Origin: Craterostigma plantagineum
Lineage: Eukaryota; Streptophyta; Magnoliopsida; Lamiales; Linderniaceae
Assembly (NCBI GenBank): GCA_027422505.1
Contig: JAPQWV010001366.1
Location: forward strand, 29,217-93,216
Reading direction: 5' to 3'
Length of the DNA stretch: 64,000 bases
Shown here: positions 11,404 to 21,860 of the stretch, in pieces
Position numbering within the stretch: position 1 is the first letter of the stretch
Layout: each line of letters begins with the position of its first letter
Notes under the pieces: generated by a model
Database searches by the model: none
What the model saw: the letters and a program-made list of their open reading frames with translations, nothing else
What the model was told of the DNA's origin: nothing
Translations under genes and position numbers: made by a program

Positions 11404-14375
11404 ATGGTTGCTTTCGGGAAGAAGTTGAAGGAAAGGCAATTCAAGAATGGCAAGGGTATGTGCTGCGTAATACTTATGCCGTTTGGACTCTTGTTCCCAT
11501 TTGTTAAAGTGTATAGAACTTTCGAATTTTAGAAAATTTCCATTGCATATGCACGCCAGTTAGTTTGATATCTAAGGACATACATGATATGGTTAACGTT
11601 GCAAGAATCTAATCGGTATGCGAAATCGCTTATGAAGTTTACAAATGATGCAGATACTACATCAACTATAAATTAATGAAGAAAAAGGTGAAGCAGTATG
11701 CGAATCAAATCGAAGCTGGCACGGTTGAACGTCGTTTTGTTCTTAAGGATTTCTCAAGAATGCTCGATATTCAGGTGATAAAGAAAACTTAGCAATCTTT
11801 ATCTTTCCCTTTATTCTTCTCATCTCAGTGCGGGGTTTTTCCTGTAATGAATCTTCAATAAATTAATCATCACCGTAATTGCAGATCGAAAAAATCGTTC
11901 TCTTTATGTTGCAACAACAAGGCATACTTGCAACAAGAATTGCTCAGCTCAACGAACAACAAGAATCCCTTCAAGAAGAGCCCGACATATCGAAGATATC
12001 TGAGCTTCGAGAAGCCTACAGAGAAGTGGCCAAGATCTTCTGAAGCTTCTCCACTTCGTGGATTTGAATGCCATTGGTTTGCGAAAGATCCTTAAGAAGT
12101 TCGATAAGAGATTTGGGTACCAATTCACCGACTACTATGTGAAAACCCGTGCCAATCATCCATATTCCCAACTTCAGCAAGTGTTCAAGCACGTGGTAAG
12201 AAAAAATGCCTAAAATTTGTAATCTTGACCAAAATGAGCTTTCATGTGTTAATCTCTTAACATCCTTGAAGGGATTGGGAGCTGTTGTGGGTGCTATATC
12301 GCGCAATCTTGCTGATCTTCAAGATCGACAGGGAAGCTACTTATCTATATATGACCAACCCGCCCGTCCCATACAGGTTTTTCTTTTCTCACCGTTGCTC
12401 TGTAGTTTCTCAAGTTTTGTATCAAGAGTTCTCCCACTAGTTCACCACACTTACAAAAATGAAAAATAAAAAAATTGATCTTCAGGATTCTGTCGTCGAC
12501 TCTATCAATTCAGCAATCGATCGAATGACCAACTCCACGAATTACCTCAGCTTTCTTGGACAGCACGCGCTCATCGCACAGATGAATTGCCTACTGCTGC
12601 CGAACAACAAGTGGTCGACGAGAGATACCATTTCATGTCTCTTATCCTCAACTTGGCAAACACTTTCCTCTACATGGTCAATACGTACATTATAGTCCCA
12701 ACAGCTGATGACTACTCTATGAGCCTCGGCGCAGCGGCAACTGTCTGTGGTGTTTGTGATCGGTTCAATGGCTGTGGCTCAGATATTCTCTTCGGTCTAC
12801 TTCAGTGCTTGGTCTAATAGATCCTACTTCAAGCCTCTGGTATTTAGCAGCATAGTACTCTTTCTTGGGAATCTCATGTATGCAATGGCTTATGACTTCA
12901 ATTCGATTGCAATTCTCTTGATTGGTCGACTATGTTGTGGTAAGCAATCGCCCTCTCCCCGTATAAGTTAATGTGTGATCAACCATTTTTATCTCTAATT
13001 TTTTTTTTAAAATTTTCTCAGTTTGGGTTCTGCGAGGGCAGTCAATCGACGCTATATTAGCGACTGTGTGCCAATCAAGATTCGAATGCAGGCCTCGGCG
13101 GGCTTTGTAAGCGCAAGTGCATTAGGAATGGCTTGTGGGCCCGCGCTTGCCGGGCTATTACAGACAAACGTTAAGATATACAGTCTCACTTTCAACCAAA
13201 ACACATTGCCTGGTTGGGCTATGTCGATTTCATGGTTGTTGTACTTAGTATGGCTGTGGATATCGTTCAAAGAACCTTCGCATGAGAGTGAGACAGAAGA
13301 AACCAGCCATGCCACAGAAGAATCAAGAGCATGTATGTTAATTTATTCGTATTCTTTTCAAGAAAATTGCAATATTCGATAATCGAATAGGGTCGTAAAC
13401 GTTGCCTTTCTTTTGTTTTTTGTTTTTAATAGCGCAACAGAATAATCTTGAGAAGGGTTTGCAGCAGCCATTGCTTTTGACAGCTACAGAGACTCAGCAA
13501 GACGACGATGATGACCAAGATGAGAGCGAAGAAGCTTCCGAGGATTCTCGACTGCCCGCCAACTCACTCAAATCTGCTTATAATCTACTTACGCCTTCAG
13601 TAAAGGTGAACGGTTTTCAAGTTCATTGTAATTTTTTCAAACTATTGTATCAACTGTCATAGAATGGTGTAAGGAAGCAGAAAACATGGCCATATTGAAG
13701 AGAAAAATTAGAGGATAAATGCTTTTACGAATCTTCGAACAAATGAGAGTGCCTCGAATATTCTGTATTATTTTCAGGTTCAACTGTTGATATACTTCAT
13801 GCTCAAATACGCAATGGAGATATTACTATCAGAATCGAGCGTAGTCACGACGTACTATTTCGGCTGGACGACAAGCTCAGTATCGATTTTCCTCGCATGC
13901 CTTGGGCTCACCGTCCTCCCAGTAAACATCGTCGTAGGAAACTACATAAGCAATATTACGAAGACAGGTAAAAAAAAAAAAAAAAAACTCTTTTCCCCCT
14001 GTTTTCATAGAGCTTCCCTTCATCAGTATAATCATTGTGAACAATTTCATTGAAAGGCAAATACTACTTGCATCTGAAATCGTGGTATTCCTCGGGATAC
14101 TCTTCAGCTTCCACTTCATAGTCCCATACACCGCACCTCAGTACGTATGCTCGGGGCTCGTTATGTTCGTCGCTGCTGAAGTATTGGAAGGTGAGGCTTT
14201 CTTCTTATCGATTCAATCTACCATTGATTTCGTTATATTAAAATTCACGTCGCTACCATATACTTTCTTTGATTGCGAGAAACTCCCTTGTGCTGTGTTA
14301 AACTTAGCATCGTACTCCCATGTGTTGTCTAAACCACATGGGAGTTTAATAACTCCATTTTTTTATCGCATGGGA

Positions 14376-14406
<31 letters not shown>

Positions 14407-14649
14407 GCAGGGGTAAACTTGTCACTTCTATCGCGTGTGATGTCATCACGGCTTTCGCGTGGGACCTACAACGGAGGGTTACTTTCGACAGAGGCTGGGA
14501 CGATAGCGCGTGTCATTGCAGATGCAACGATAACACTGTCGGGATATTTGGGACGGAGTTTGGTCTTAAATGTTACGCTCGCCCCTTCGCTTTTCATCTG
14601 CGCGACGTCTATAGTTGCCACTTGTTATACGTACAATACCCTCTTTTGA
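11404..14649 (+). CDS. PHT5: SPX-MFS vacuolar phosphate transporter (PHT5/VPT family), ten coding exons
   Basis: Exons: 11404-11455, 11654-11774, 11885-12195, 12272-12376, 12486-12939, 13022-13332, 13433-13605, 13778-13967, 14057-14190, 14411-14649; all introns GT/AG. About 697 aa once indels are allowed for, as expected of the family. The N-terminal SPX domain (residues 1-145) starts [11 protein letters not shown] and has the Lys clusters [11 protein letters not shown] and [13 protein letters not shown], which in this family sense inositol pyrophosphates. The MFS part follows from about residue 245 ([51 protein letters not shown]), with an acidic loop [16 protein letters not shown] in exon 7. 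The family moves phosphate across the tonoplast. Six single-base indels (near 11440, 12034, 12581, 12753, 12939, 13956) all lie in homopolymer runs; every exon otherwise keeps the conserved protein, so I judge the gene intact and the sequence imperfect. Confidence 0.93.
14314..14345. repeat. Perfect 11-bp inverted repeat in the last intron of the SPX-MFS gene
   Basis: ACTCCCATGTG and CACATGGGAGT flank a 10-base loop. It could be the remains of a very small foldback element or simply a hairpin in the pre-mRNA. Confidence 0.7.
14375..14407. repeat. (ATT)n microsatellite abutting a splice acceptor
   Basis: About ten ATT units run directly into the GCAG acceptor of exon 10 (exon starts 14411), replacing the usual polypyrimidine tract. 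A second ATT run is at about 14699-14722 in the 3' UTR region. Confidence 0.85.
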
Positions 14650-16187
14650 CGAGTTTTGTTTGCTTTTTTTTTTTCTTTGTAAATTTTGTTTTCGTCTTTT
14701 ATTATTATTATTATTATTATTTTATGTTGAGATCATGGGTTTGATTTCTTGATGATCTTTGAAATTATTCTCCGTGAATTGAGATGCGACTTGCTGGAAG
14801 TCGATGATCGTTCCGTAACTTATATGATGTTCATATCTGATTCATATTTTTGTGGTTTACTTTCTATACACTAGCATGCCGTGGCCGCACGTTGTGCGGC
14901 TACGAGAAAACTTCAACCCAAGGACAAAAATCTTACAAACAGTGGAAATTGTACAAAACAAAAGGTATAACATCAACGACATTAATTGAGTTGAGGACAA
15001 GTAGGAATTTTATTTACTGTGTTGACGCTTCATCAGCATGGACCCAAGGAGATGTCGTAGACATTCGCGTAAACGATGATTTCTCATGTTTCAACGAAGA
15101 CCTTCTCTATACCGAATTAACCACTAAATCGTATATTCTGATGCTAAGATAACATGTTGTAGACACTGAGTGCCTTCATTCACTTAATTCAGTGAACACG
15201 TGGTATGCGACTCGATTATTCCCTACGTTCACCCACTTCGTCACCGTGCCAGCCAGAGTATTCCCTTCACTCGCCCAATTCATCAAACACATTGTGTGCG
15301 GCACGTGTATTCTCGCAAACGCTTTCAAAAGTTAAGTGCATTTTTTACATTGGAAAACAATTCCCATTGATGTTTCAAGATCAAGACACAAATCCAACCA
15401 CCTCAGTCGCTCTTGTCTATATTTATCGGTATCGTAAGCCCTTCTAGTACAACCGCTCCATCGGCAAAGAAATGCCCCCAACTTTCAATTTTTTCACTCA
15501 ATACAAGATAAAATAAGGTGAGGTTAGGTGAACAATATCAGCAAAACACTATCAAGATGAAAGCATCAAAGGATGTCTTAAACTCAACAAGCTGAATATT
15601 CGCAAGTATATGATCAACGTTGTTTACAAAGATTTACACTATAAATTCGGGAATTTCGTGAATTGAGACAGAGAGATTGTATAAACTACAACTACCACCG
15701 AGGCGTCCGCCTCCTCTCACACATTATCGTTCGAGCCCATTCAGATAACCACCACGCCTTCGCCACCCAAAGTGCTCTTGCAACAAATCAAAGATATGAT
15801 TTCTATCTTCATCTCTTGCAAGAAATCAAAGATATGATTATGGTAATAATTGATATTTTGCTCTTTATCTCAGTACAATTTTCAACCTTATCATCGTGAG
15901 ACGATGTCTGATTGCTGTTTGCGAGGGAAGCTGCACAAAGGTTTTCAACACAAGATTTAGACTTAACACGTTGTTAAAGACATGAGACTGATAAGCATTT
16001 CTAACGAACTCTTCATCGAATGTGGAGGGTAAAGCTTTGGAACCCTAATAATGAGAATCCTCGTATTTGTATTTACAAACAAAGTCTAGAATAGGAGAGG
16101 TGAGATTCAAATCTGTAATCTATTCACACGCGCACACACTAATATCTGTGTGTTTATCTCATGAAACCGTGGTGATTAATTGTATAG
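14650..16187. other. Intergenic region with 3' UTR of the SPX-MFS gene; no gene recognised
   Basis: T-rich 3' UTR-like sequence, then unremarkable DNA. A short hairpin GCCGCAC-GTT-GTGCGGC lies at about 14884. I searched for the N-lobe exons of the kinase whose C-lobe starts at 16188 (glycine loop, VLKK, HRDLK) and found none. Confidence 0.6.
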
Positions 16188-16384
16188 GTCGTGGGAACGC
16201 CGAAGTACATGTGCCCGGAAATTCTATCTGATATTCCGTATGGTTACAAATCAGATGTCTTTAGGTATGCAGTAAAAAAGCCACTTTCTGCACACAATTC
16301 AGTCCCTTCACTAACAGAGAAAATCTTGTTCCAGGCTGCTGTATGTTTGAAATTGCTGCTCATTCGCCTCCATTTAGAGCTGCT
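16188..16384 (+). pseudogene. NIMA-related (NEK) protein kinase, activation-segment exons
   Basis: Exon 16188-16264 follows the acceptor TGTATAG and encodes [20 protein letters not shown] then KSDV. Exon 16335-16384 follows TTCCAG and encodes [16 protein letters not shown], ending at a GTGAGT donor. This matches the plant NEK pattern GTPxYMCPE-LxDIPYGxKSDxWSLGCCxxE. Five bases that would encode the Trp-Ser of the WSLG motif are missing at the end of the first exon, between direct TCT repeats, which shifts the frame. No exons for the N-lobe lie between here and the phosphate transporter. With the exons at 29167-29884 this is one gene split by a retrotransposon in the next intron. Missing N-lobe plus the 5-bp deletion suggest a truncated, non-functional copy. 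Confidence 0.85.
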
Positions 16385-16410
16385 GTGAGTCTCAGCTTAG
16401 AGCTGCTGTG

Positions 16411-17812
16411 TGATCGACACGTAGTGAGTGATGAAAGTGCGACAAGTGATAAAATAAAACGTAAACCTAATTACTATCACCAACGTGCGATAGGCAGTGG
16501 ACCTATCGTTTATGGTGCAGTAAAGTGAGTAAACGAGTATCGAACACAAGGAATAAATCAAGTACTAGTAATGACCTAATCGACTCGATATTTAGCCTAA
16601 AGAAAATACGCAAATTGTTTGACGACTCAACCTAACAGACCACTCCTAATTCAGTCAGAAATTCAAAGGACGCGACTAACTGATACGAGAGTTTTCAGAT
16701 GATAAAGACGTGCTCGGGATTCGAATCCCGCTAGGTATTTACAGCTAAGACAATAAAATCGCTCCTAAGTGCTTAAGACTAAATCGCAGTAATTTCCTGC
16801 CCGCTTGCGAGTTTGCTGTCGCCCTAAACGCTTGCGGGAATCTAAAATTCACGAATTACTAACGCGAGGCTCGAGTATTTGCTTTCGCCCTATACTCGAA
16901 TCCTATCTTCTATGAACGGCCTAAACGTTATTTAGCTGTCGCCCTAAACGTTTTTCCAAGCAATCACTTTAACACATAGACATATTAAAGCAACGAAACA
17001 TATTCATAGAACGATAAATAGTCAATAGCACAAAGTCACGATAATATATGTCTTAACTGCGAATTATTCTAGCGTTCATCTAATCCCAAACACAACGGGA
17101 TTTAGCTACTCATAATAAAGGGAAAAACTACGAAAGAATTGAAAGATAAAGCCGAAGAACTCATGATCTTTCCTACTGATGAATCTGGGGTGATCTTGGG
17201 AAAGATCTTCGTTCTTCGTTAATTCGCCGTGGATTCTTCGTTGATCCGTCTCTTGCGCTCTGGGACGGGATTTCCTGTTCTTTTCGCCCTAATTTCGTCT
17301 CTGGATGATTGGGAATTGATCTCTGGTGAGTTGTGTCGATTCTGGGTCGAATTTGGGCTTTTTATACTGATTCCCGAGTCGGTCACGGCCTGGGACATGG
17401 GCCGTCACGGCCGTGACCATCATCGTCCGCGTCTCGTCACTTTCTGCCCCAGGTCACGGCCAAGTGCATTGGAGGTCACGGCCGTGACCATGATCAGCGC
17501 ACCTCTCTGCCTCGCGTCACGGCCAGACGCGTTAAGCGTCACGGCCGTGACCATCACCAGCGTTCTTCTCTGTCGCGTACTGTCCCTCGTCACGGCCGTG
17601 ACGCGTATTGCGTCTGGCCGTGACCGAGGGCAGTGTTGCCCATTTCGCTCCGTTTTGCCTCGTTTTCGCTCGTTTTCGCCCGAAAACTCGTCCTAAGCTC
17701 CTTCAACAATCAAACAAGTGTAAATATATCGAATAAATGCGTAATTTAATTGCTAACGCTCTATTATACCCTGAATAAATATTACGATAAACGCATTGAA
17801 ATGCGTTTATCA
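16411..17812 (-). repeat. 3' LTR of the Athila-like element
   Basis: 1402 bp. On the minus strand it begins TGATAAACGCATT-TC-AATGCGTTTATC, a 13-bp-arm palindrome, and ends CGTGTCGATCA. A TATA box CAGTATAAAAAGC lies at 17369-17357, directly downstream of the palindrome array at 17630-17381. Confidence 0.9.
17381..17632. repeat. GTCACGGCCGTGAC palindrome array in the Athila-like LTR (copy in the other LTR 28645-28895)
   Basis: Four perfect 14-bp palindromes GTCACGGCCGTGAC (17404, 17475, 17538, 17589) alternate with half-sites GTCACGGCC or GGCCGTGAC. Adjacent full and half sites flank a second inverted repeat (for example GACGC..GCGTC), so each unit of about 37 nt can fold as a nested hairpin. 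The array lies on the upstream side of the LTR TATA box. Confidence 0.88.
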
Positions 17813-17826
17813 AATCTCCCCACACT
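17813..17826 (-). other. Terminal polypurine tract of the Athila-like element
   Basis: AAGTGTGGGGAGAT(T) on the minus strand directly precedes the LTR start TGATAAACG. Confidence 0.8.
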
Positions 17827-19166
17827 TAAGCATTTGCTTGTCCTCAAGTAAATTAAAAATCAGGTATGGCATCAAACTAGGATAACGGCACGATTGTTCG
17901 CAATTTATCATCGAAGCTAGAAAGCACAAAAGGAATCAAGCAAACAATCACGGACATTACACAAATGACTTGCACTCGTCGACCTGAATTTCCTTCGCAC
18001 TGCTAATCGAGACTCATACCTCACAAGGATTCACTCAATTCACTCAAGTGTATAGGCTAGTATATGGTGAGTCGCTCAATTCGTGCACTAGACCAACCCC
18101 TACCATAAACTTGCAAGTTAATCGCATTTCTACTATTCAGCGGACAAGTATAAATCTGAGGGTCTTTTTGGGGCAATGGTCGAATAATCATGAAATGGCA
18201 AGTATAAGTAATGAACGCTTAGTCTTAGAGCTAGGACACGTGATCGAAAATTTTCAAAGAACACAGCATGATCAAACAGACAGTCACAGCCCAACATAAG
18301 ACTCGATGTTCTCGCTCCGAATCCTAGACTTTTCTGCTCGACCCTCTCAACTCAGTCCCCTTTCATTTTCTGCCCTTTCACCTTAGTCACGTTCTACTTT
18401 TATGCACTGCCCTTATTCCCTAAAACATCAAGGTTCGGCTTTTGTCGCAAAGAATACATCGTCACAGCGAATGCCGTGTACCTAGGGATACTTATTACCG
18501 AAACCTATATCTTGCCAAAGGGTTATAGGCAGGCTTATGCAAGAGATCGGGTCATTTCAGAAAACGGTCAAGTAAGGGACGAGTCATTTCATGAATAGCA
18601 GAGAAGAACATCAAATCATACATTGAAACAGTAACTCTCACGTTCGACTTCTGCTCTATTCTAATCAACTCAGGCTCATAAAATTTACGGGGCTTCTTCG
18701 GGTCAGTGGCTTCTATAACATATGAGGTAAGCAACGAATAGGCTCAAGCTCAACGGGGCTAATTAATGGGGTTCGTCATGGTTAAGAAAATTTTGGCCCT
18801 GGACTTGAATCCTAATGCCCTCGTCGTTTTCACGCTCGCACACCAAAACAGTTTCAACACGCATCAGACAGGCAAGTTCTAGAGAGATATAGACTAGGCA
18901 CGTCACACAACCAAGAAAAAATGAGCGTAAGCTCGTCAGGCTCAAACTCTCTCACGAAATAGGGTCATGTGTACGGATCTCTGAAAACAGTGCCATATCT
19001 ATTCAGGCAGATAAGATTCAATCAGTCATGCATGTCCTAATTGCTCACATAATTTCATAGAATGCAGACCAACTCGAAATAAGCGCAAACAATCATGCCT
19101 GATTCAGTAATTCATGCCTTTCCAACGGACTCAACGACTCACAGACACGTCATAAAAATTTAAATT
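17827..19166 (-). other. Non-coding 3' region of the Athila-like element
   Basis: No long frame. It matches, in opposite orientation, 50520-51870 of the other Athila-like copy, with shared strings around GGTAATAAGTATCCCTAGG-TACACGGCATTC and the fish-hook of direct strings near the internal polypurine tract. This is element 3' UTR. Confidence 0.7.
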
Positions 19167-19196
19167 CCCCTCCCCACACTTAAGTCAGACGTTGTC
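19167..19196 (-). other. Internal second polypurine tract-like site
   Basis: On the minus strand a GAGGACAACGT..CTTAAGTGTGGGGAGG context copies that of the terminal tract about 1.35 kb away. The non-autonomous relative has the same pair (50475-50505 and 51860-51888). Confidence 0.65.
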
Positions 19197-19492
19197 CTCA
19201 ACGTAAAAATAAAAGGAAGGGGAAAAGAGGTGAAAAGAAGCGTGACTCCCCTGACGAATAAGGGACGTGCTCGTGAGGTAGTCGGTTTAGCGCGGGGCGG
19301 TCGTGTTGTTATCCGTTAGGCGTTGTAAGCCGTTATGCGTTTCCATGCGCTAGCTAGAGAGATAAATAGGCATAAAATAGAGTAGTCATAGATTAACTAT
19401 AAACATAGTTATAAGCGTAGAGGTGGAAATAAATTCATAACACACGCGACTACTCAAACACGAAATGTCAATAGGAGTAAAAGAAGAAATCC

Positions 19493-20782
19493 CTAAGGCG
19501 GCGGTGGCGGCGGCGGTGAGCGTTGCCTCGGGCGAAGGAGGTCTATCGAGCGCCTGGACAGCTCGAGCGCCTGGTCCATGGCTCGCAGTGCCTCGTTGTA
19601 GCGGTCCAGCTCCTCCCTGTACTGGCGGTGGGCTTCCTCGTTCCTTCGCTCGTACTCCTCCTGTCGGCGCCGAGTCTCTTGCACGTCCTGTCGCAGCGCT
19701 TCGAGATCCGCTGCCGACGCGTAGGGAGCGACGCCGGATGACTCGCCGTGGTGGTACCCGGAGGAGTAAGAGGGCCCTGTAGCTGTCGTGTCTGTCTCCA
19801 TTGGGTGGGGGCCCTCGAGGTAGAGCTGGTCATCAGGGACGGCTCCTTGGTCGGTCTGGCCGCGATACATCTCGTGCCAGGTGTACACCTTGTTGGTGCG
19901 AGTCCAGGTAGGCGCCTTCACCAGCATCTTCATCCTCACCAGCGCCTCCTCGTTCAGTGGGTGACGCCCTCCGACTATCTCCATTTCGGGCGCATTCGCT
20001 GGCCAGTAGCGTAAGCCCTTGATTACCTTGGTGATGAGTGGGCCGACGGCGATCTTGCCGTGGCGTCGTGCTTCCGCCTGAGCACTGAAAGCGTGGGCCA
20101 CCGCCATTCCTAAATTAATCCGTTCACCGCGGTGCAGATGGGTCAGGATGTACAGATCGCGGAGGGTGACTGCTCCGTGTGAGTCACCCCTTGGGGTAAG
20201 CGAGGTCGTCAGGAGGCGATGGATATATCGCAGGCCGGGGCTCTTCATCGCGGATGCCTTCGACGTCTTCGCGCTGTATTCCGGCTCGCCAGGTCGAGCG
20301 ATTTCCTCCCAGCACCCCCGTTGTCCTTCTGGTGTCTGGAAGAATGTCGCGAAGTGCTGGTGTGGGGGCTCGGGGACTCCAAGTGCATTGCACAGACGTT
20401 CGGCTCTTATGACCTGCTCCTCGTTGAACGCCCGGAACCGGATTACCTGGTTGCCGGATTCGTCGTAGGAGAACGTGGCGAGGAACTCCAGGGTGAGTTC
20501 CTTGTACGCCGGTTCGTCGATCGCCAGGAAAGTGTTCCAACCACTGGTTGATAGGTAATGGGCGACCTGCTGGTCGATGTGGTACTTCGCCAGTGTCTCG
20601 TGATCGATCTGGTCCATGGCGATGAACTCCATGCTCTTCAGCTTGTTGTAGCGTGCCGCCTGGGCCTCGTCAGTGAACTGGCCCATGGCTTCCAGCATTG
20701 TCGTCGGGGGCCCGCGGCGACTCGAGCGAGATGACGAGGCCGAGGCGGGGTCACGTGAGGTCGAGGCACGGCTTTTACCCAT
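19493..20782 (-). CDS. Extra ORF of the Athila-like element (ATHILA ORF-1-like, env position), intact
   Basis: 429 aa, uninterrupted, GC-rich, starting MGKSRASTSRDP. A Ser/Arg-rich start is followed by a globular part: GWNTFLAIDEPAYKELTLEF (81-100), NQVIRFRAFN, CNALGVPEPP (to 140), LRYIHRLLTTSL (184-195), RINLGMAVAHAF (221-232) and VGPLITKVIKGLRYWP. Residues 358-410 are a charged coiled-coil-like stretch and the tail is a run of Pro. No signal peptide or membrane segment is visible, so an envelope role is not supported by sequence. It sits after integrase, where Athila elements keep an additional ORF of unknown function. It is the only unbroken long frame in this element and resembles the extra ORF of the Ty1 element at 37089-38066. 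Confidence 0.82.
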   Translation of the reverse strand: MGKSRASTSRDPASASSSRSSRRGPPTTMLEAMGQFTDEAQAARYNKLKSMEFIAMDQIDHETLAKYHIDQQVAHYLSTSGWNTFLAIDEPAYKELTLEFLATFSYDESGNQVIRFRAFNEEQVIRAERLCNALGVPEPPHQHFATFFQTPEGQRGCWEEIARPGEPEYSAKTSKASAMKSPGLRYIHRLLTTSLTPRGDSHGAVTLRDLYILTHLHRGERINLGMAVAHAFSAQAEARRHGKIAVGPLITKVIKGLRYWPANAPEMEIVGGRHPLNEEALVRMKMLVKAPTWTRTNKVYTWHEMYRGQTDQGAVPDDQLYLEGPHPMETDTTATGPSYSSGYHHGESSGVAPYASAADLEALRQDVQETRRRQEEYERRNEEAHRQYREELDRYNEALRAMDQALELSRRSIDLLRPRQRSPPPPPPP

Positions 20783-21440
20783 AGTACCTGAAATAAACGA
20801 TGTGAGCTAAAAAAATAATTGTATGATAACAGCTCGACTCGACCAAAATAGCGACGACGTAGTAATTCGCGTATGCAAACACATGAAAGGCTCAAATTGG
20901 CATTTTATCGAGCATGTGGCAGGCAAGTTTGGGAAGCATATCAGTCGAAAACTAGGGTTTGTCGTAGGATTTCGAAATTCAATCAACGTAATTAAGCATA
21001 CCCAAGGTGTCATTGTCATGGATATCATCCTAACATAGCACGAAAAACATGAAATTGAGTTCAATTTTGAAAAGCCCCAAATTCGAAATTAGGGTTCTTC
21101 GTAGAAATTTCGAATTTTAACCTCAAATTCACGTAATTAAGCGAATCTGTAGCAACTATGGCACATAGTGAACGAATTATAGTAAATAGCATCCATGAAT
21201 TAGCAATTACGAGCATAGTTACCGAAGTTTGGAATAAAAAGGGCGAAAATCATACCTTGTGCTCTTAATCGAATTAAATGGGGTTGAGGGTTTACTTGTT
21301 GATGTCGCCGGAGTTTGGGGACGCGGCGGCGGTCGGCGGCGGTGGAAGGGAAGTGGGGAAACGAAAGGGGAGGAAAAGAGGAAGAAATGGGGGAGAAAGG
21401 GAAGAAATAGAGAAAAGTCGGATTTTTAGTATTAAATCCG
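20783..21440 (-). other. Leader between palindrome array and extra ORF
   Basis: AT-rich, with an internal duplication of about 130 bp (a TTCGAAATTC-type string followed by GTAATTAAGC, near 20970 and 21110). No clear TATA box. It could hold a splice acceptor or start region for the extra ORF. Confidence 0.4.
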
Positions 21441-21445
21441 TGAGG

Positions 21446-21779
21446 GTCACGGCCGTGACCTTCAAAGGTCTTGGCCGTGACCCGAGGCAGTGTGAGCCTC
21501 TGCCACACGTCACGGCCGTGACTCATATGTCACGAGCCGTGACCAAATCGGGGTAATTAAATTTTTTTTTTTTTAATTAATAATTTTTTTTTTTTTTTTT
21601 TTTTATAGGCCGTCACGGCCGTGACGCCTTATGGCGTTGGCCGTGACGATGGGCAGTAGATGCCGCTGGGCTGTGTCACGGCCGTGACTGCTTAAGCAGT
21701 TGGCCGTGACCTGAGGCAGAGAGTTCCTCGCGGGCCCGTCACGGCCGTGACTGCTTGAGCAGTTGGCCGTGACACTAAT
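21446..21779. repeat. Internal GTCACGGCCGTGAC palindrome array upstream of the extra ORF
   Basis: Five perfect palindromes (21446, 21509, 21612, 21675, 21738), four of them followed about 20 bp later by the half-site TTGGCCGTGAC or similar. Two units contain a further inverted repeat ACTGC-TTAA-GCAGT (one with TTGA) inside. Same motif and spacing as in the LTRs. Poly(T) runs interrupt the array at about 21560-21604. Confidence 0.88.
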
Positions 21780-21828
21780 ATATATACATTTTTTTTTTTT
21801 TTTTTAACTAACTTAAGACATAAATAAA

Positions 21829-21860
21829 AATACCTGGGTTGCCTCCCAAGGAGCGCTTAC
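21829..21860 (-). other. Conserved GGGAGGCAACCC hairpin after integrase
   Basis: On the minus strand GTAAGCGCTCCTTGGGAGGC then AACCCAGG. The same string occurs at 50236-50261 in the non-autonomous relative, where it follows the protease directly. TGGG..CCCA can pair. Confidence 0.65.

Noticed and set aside
14037..14744. A 235-aa plus-strand open frame across the end of the transporter gene
   Set aside because: It reads through intron 9 and the 3' UTR, including a Tyr run from the ATT microsatellite. The conserved exons 9 and 10 splice in another way.
17229..17696. A 155-aa plus-strand frame in the Athila-like LTR (and similar frames at 28681 and 45821)
   Set aside because: They arise from the GC-rich palindrome arrays on the antisense strand of an LTR; no homology expected or seen.
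20148..20551. Plus-strand frames over the extra ORF of the Athila-like element
   Set aside because: They are shadows of a GC-rich gene; the minus-strand 429-aa frame has family motifs and context.
21446..21779. Possible CRISPR array, because short palindromic repeats recur
   Set aside because: Repeats are 14 bp with irregular spacing, spacers are themselves related inverted repeats, there are no cas genes and the DNA is a plant retrotransposon.
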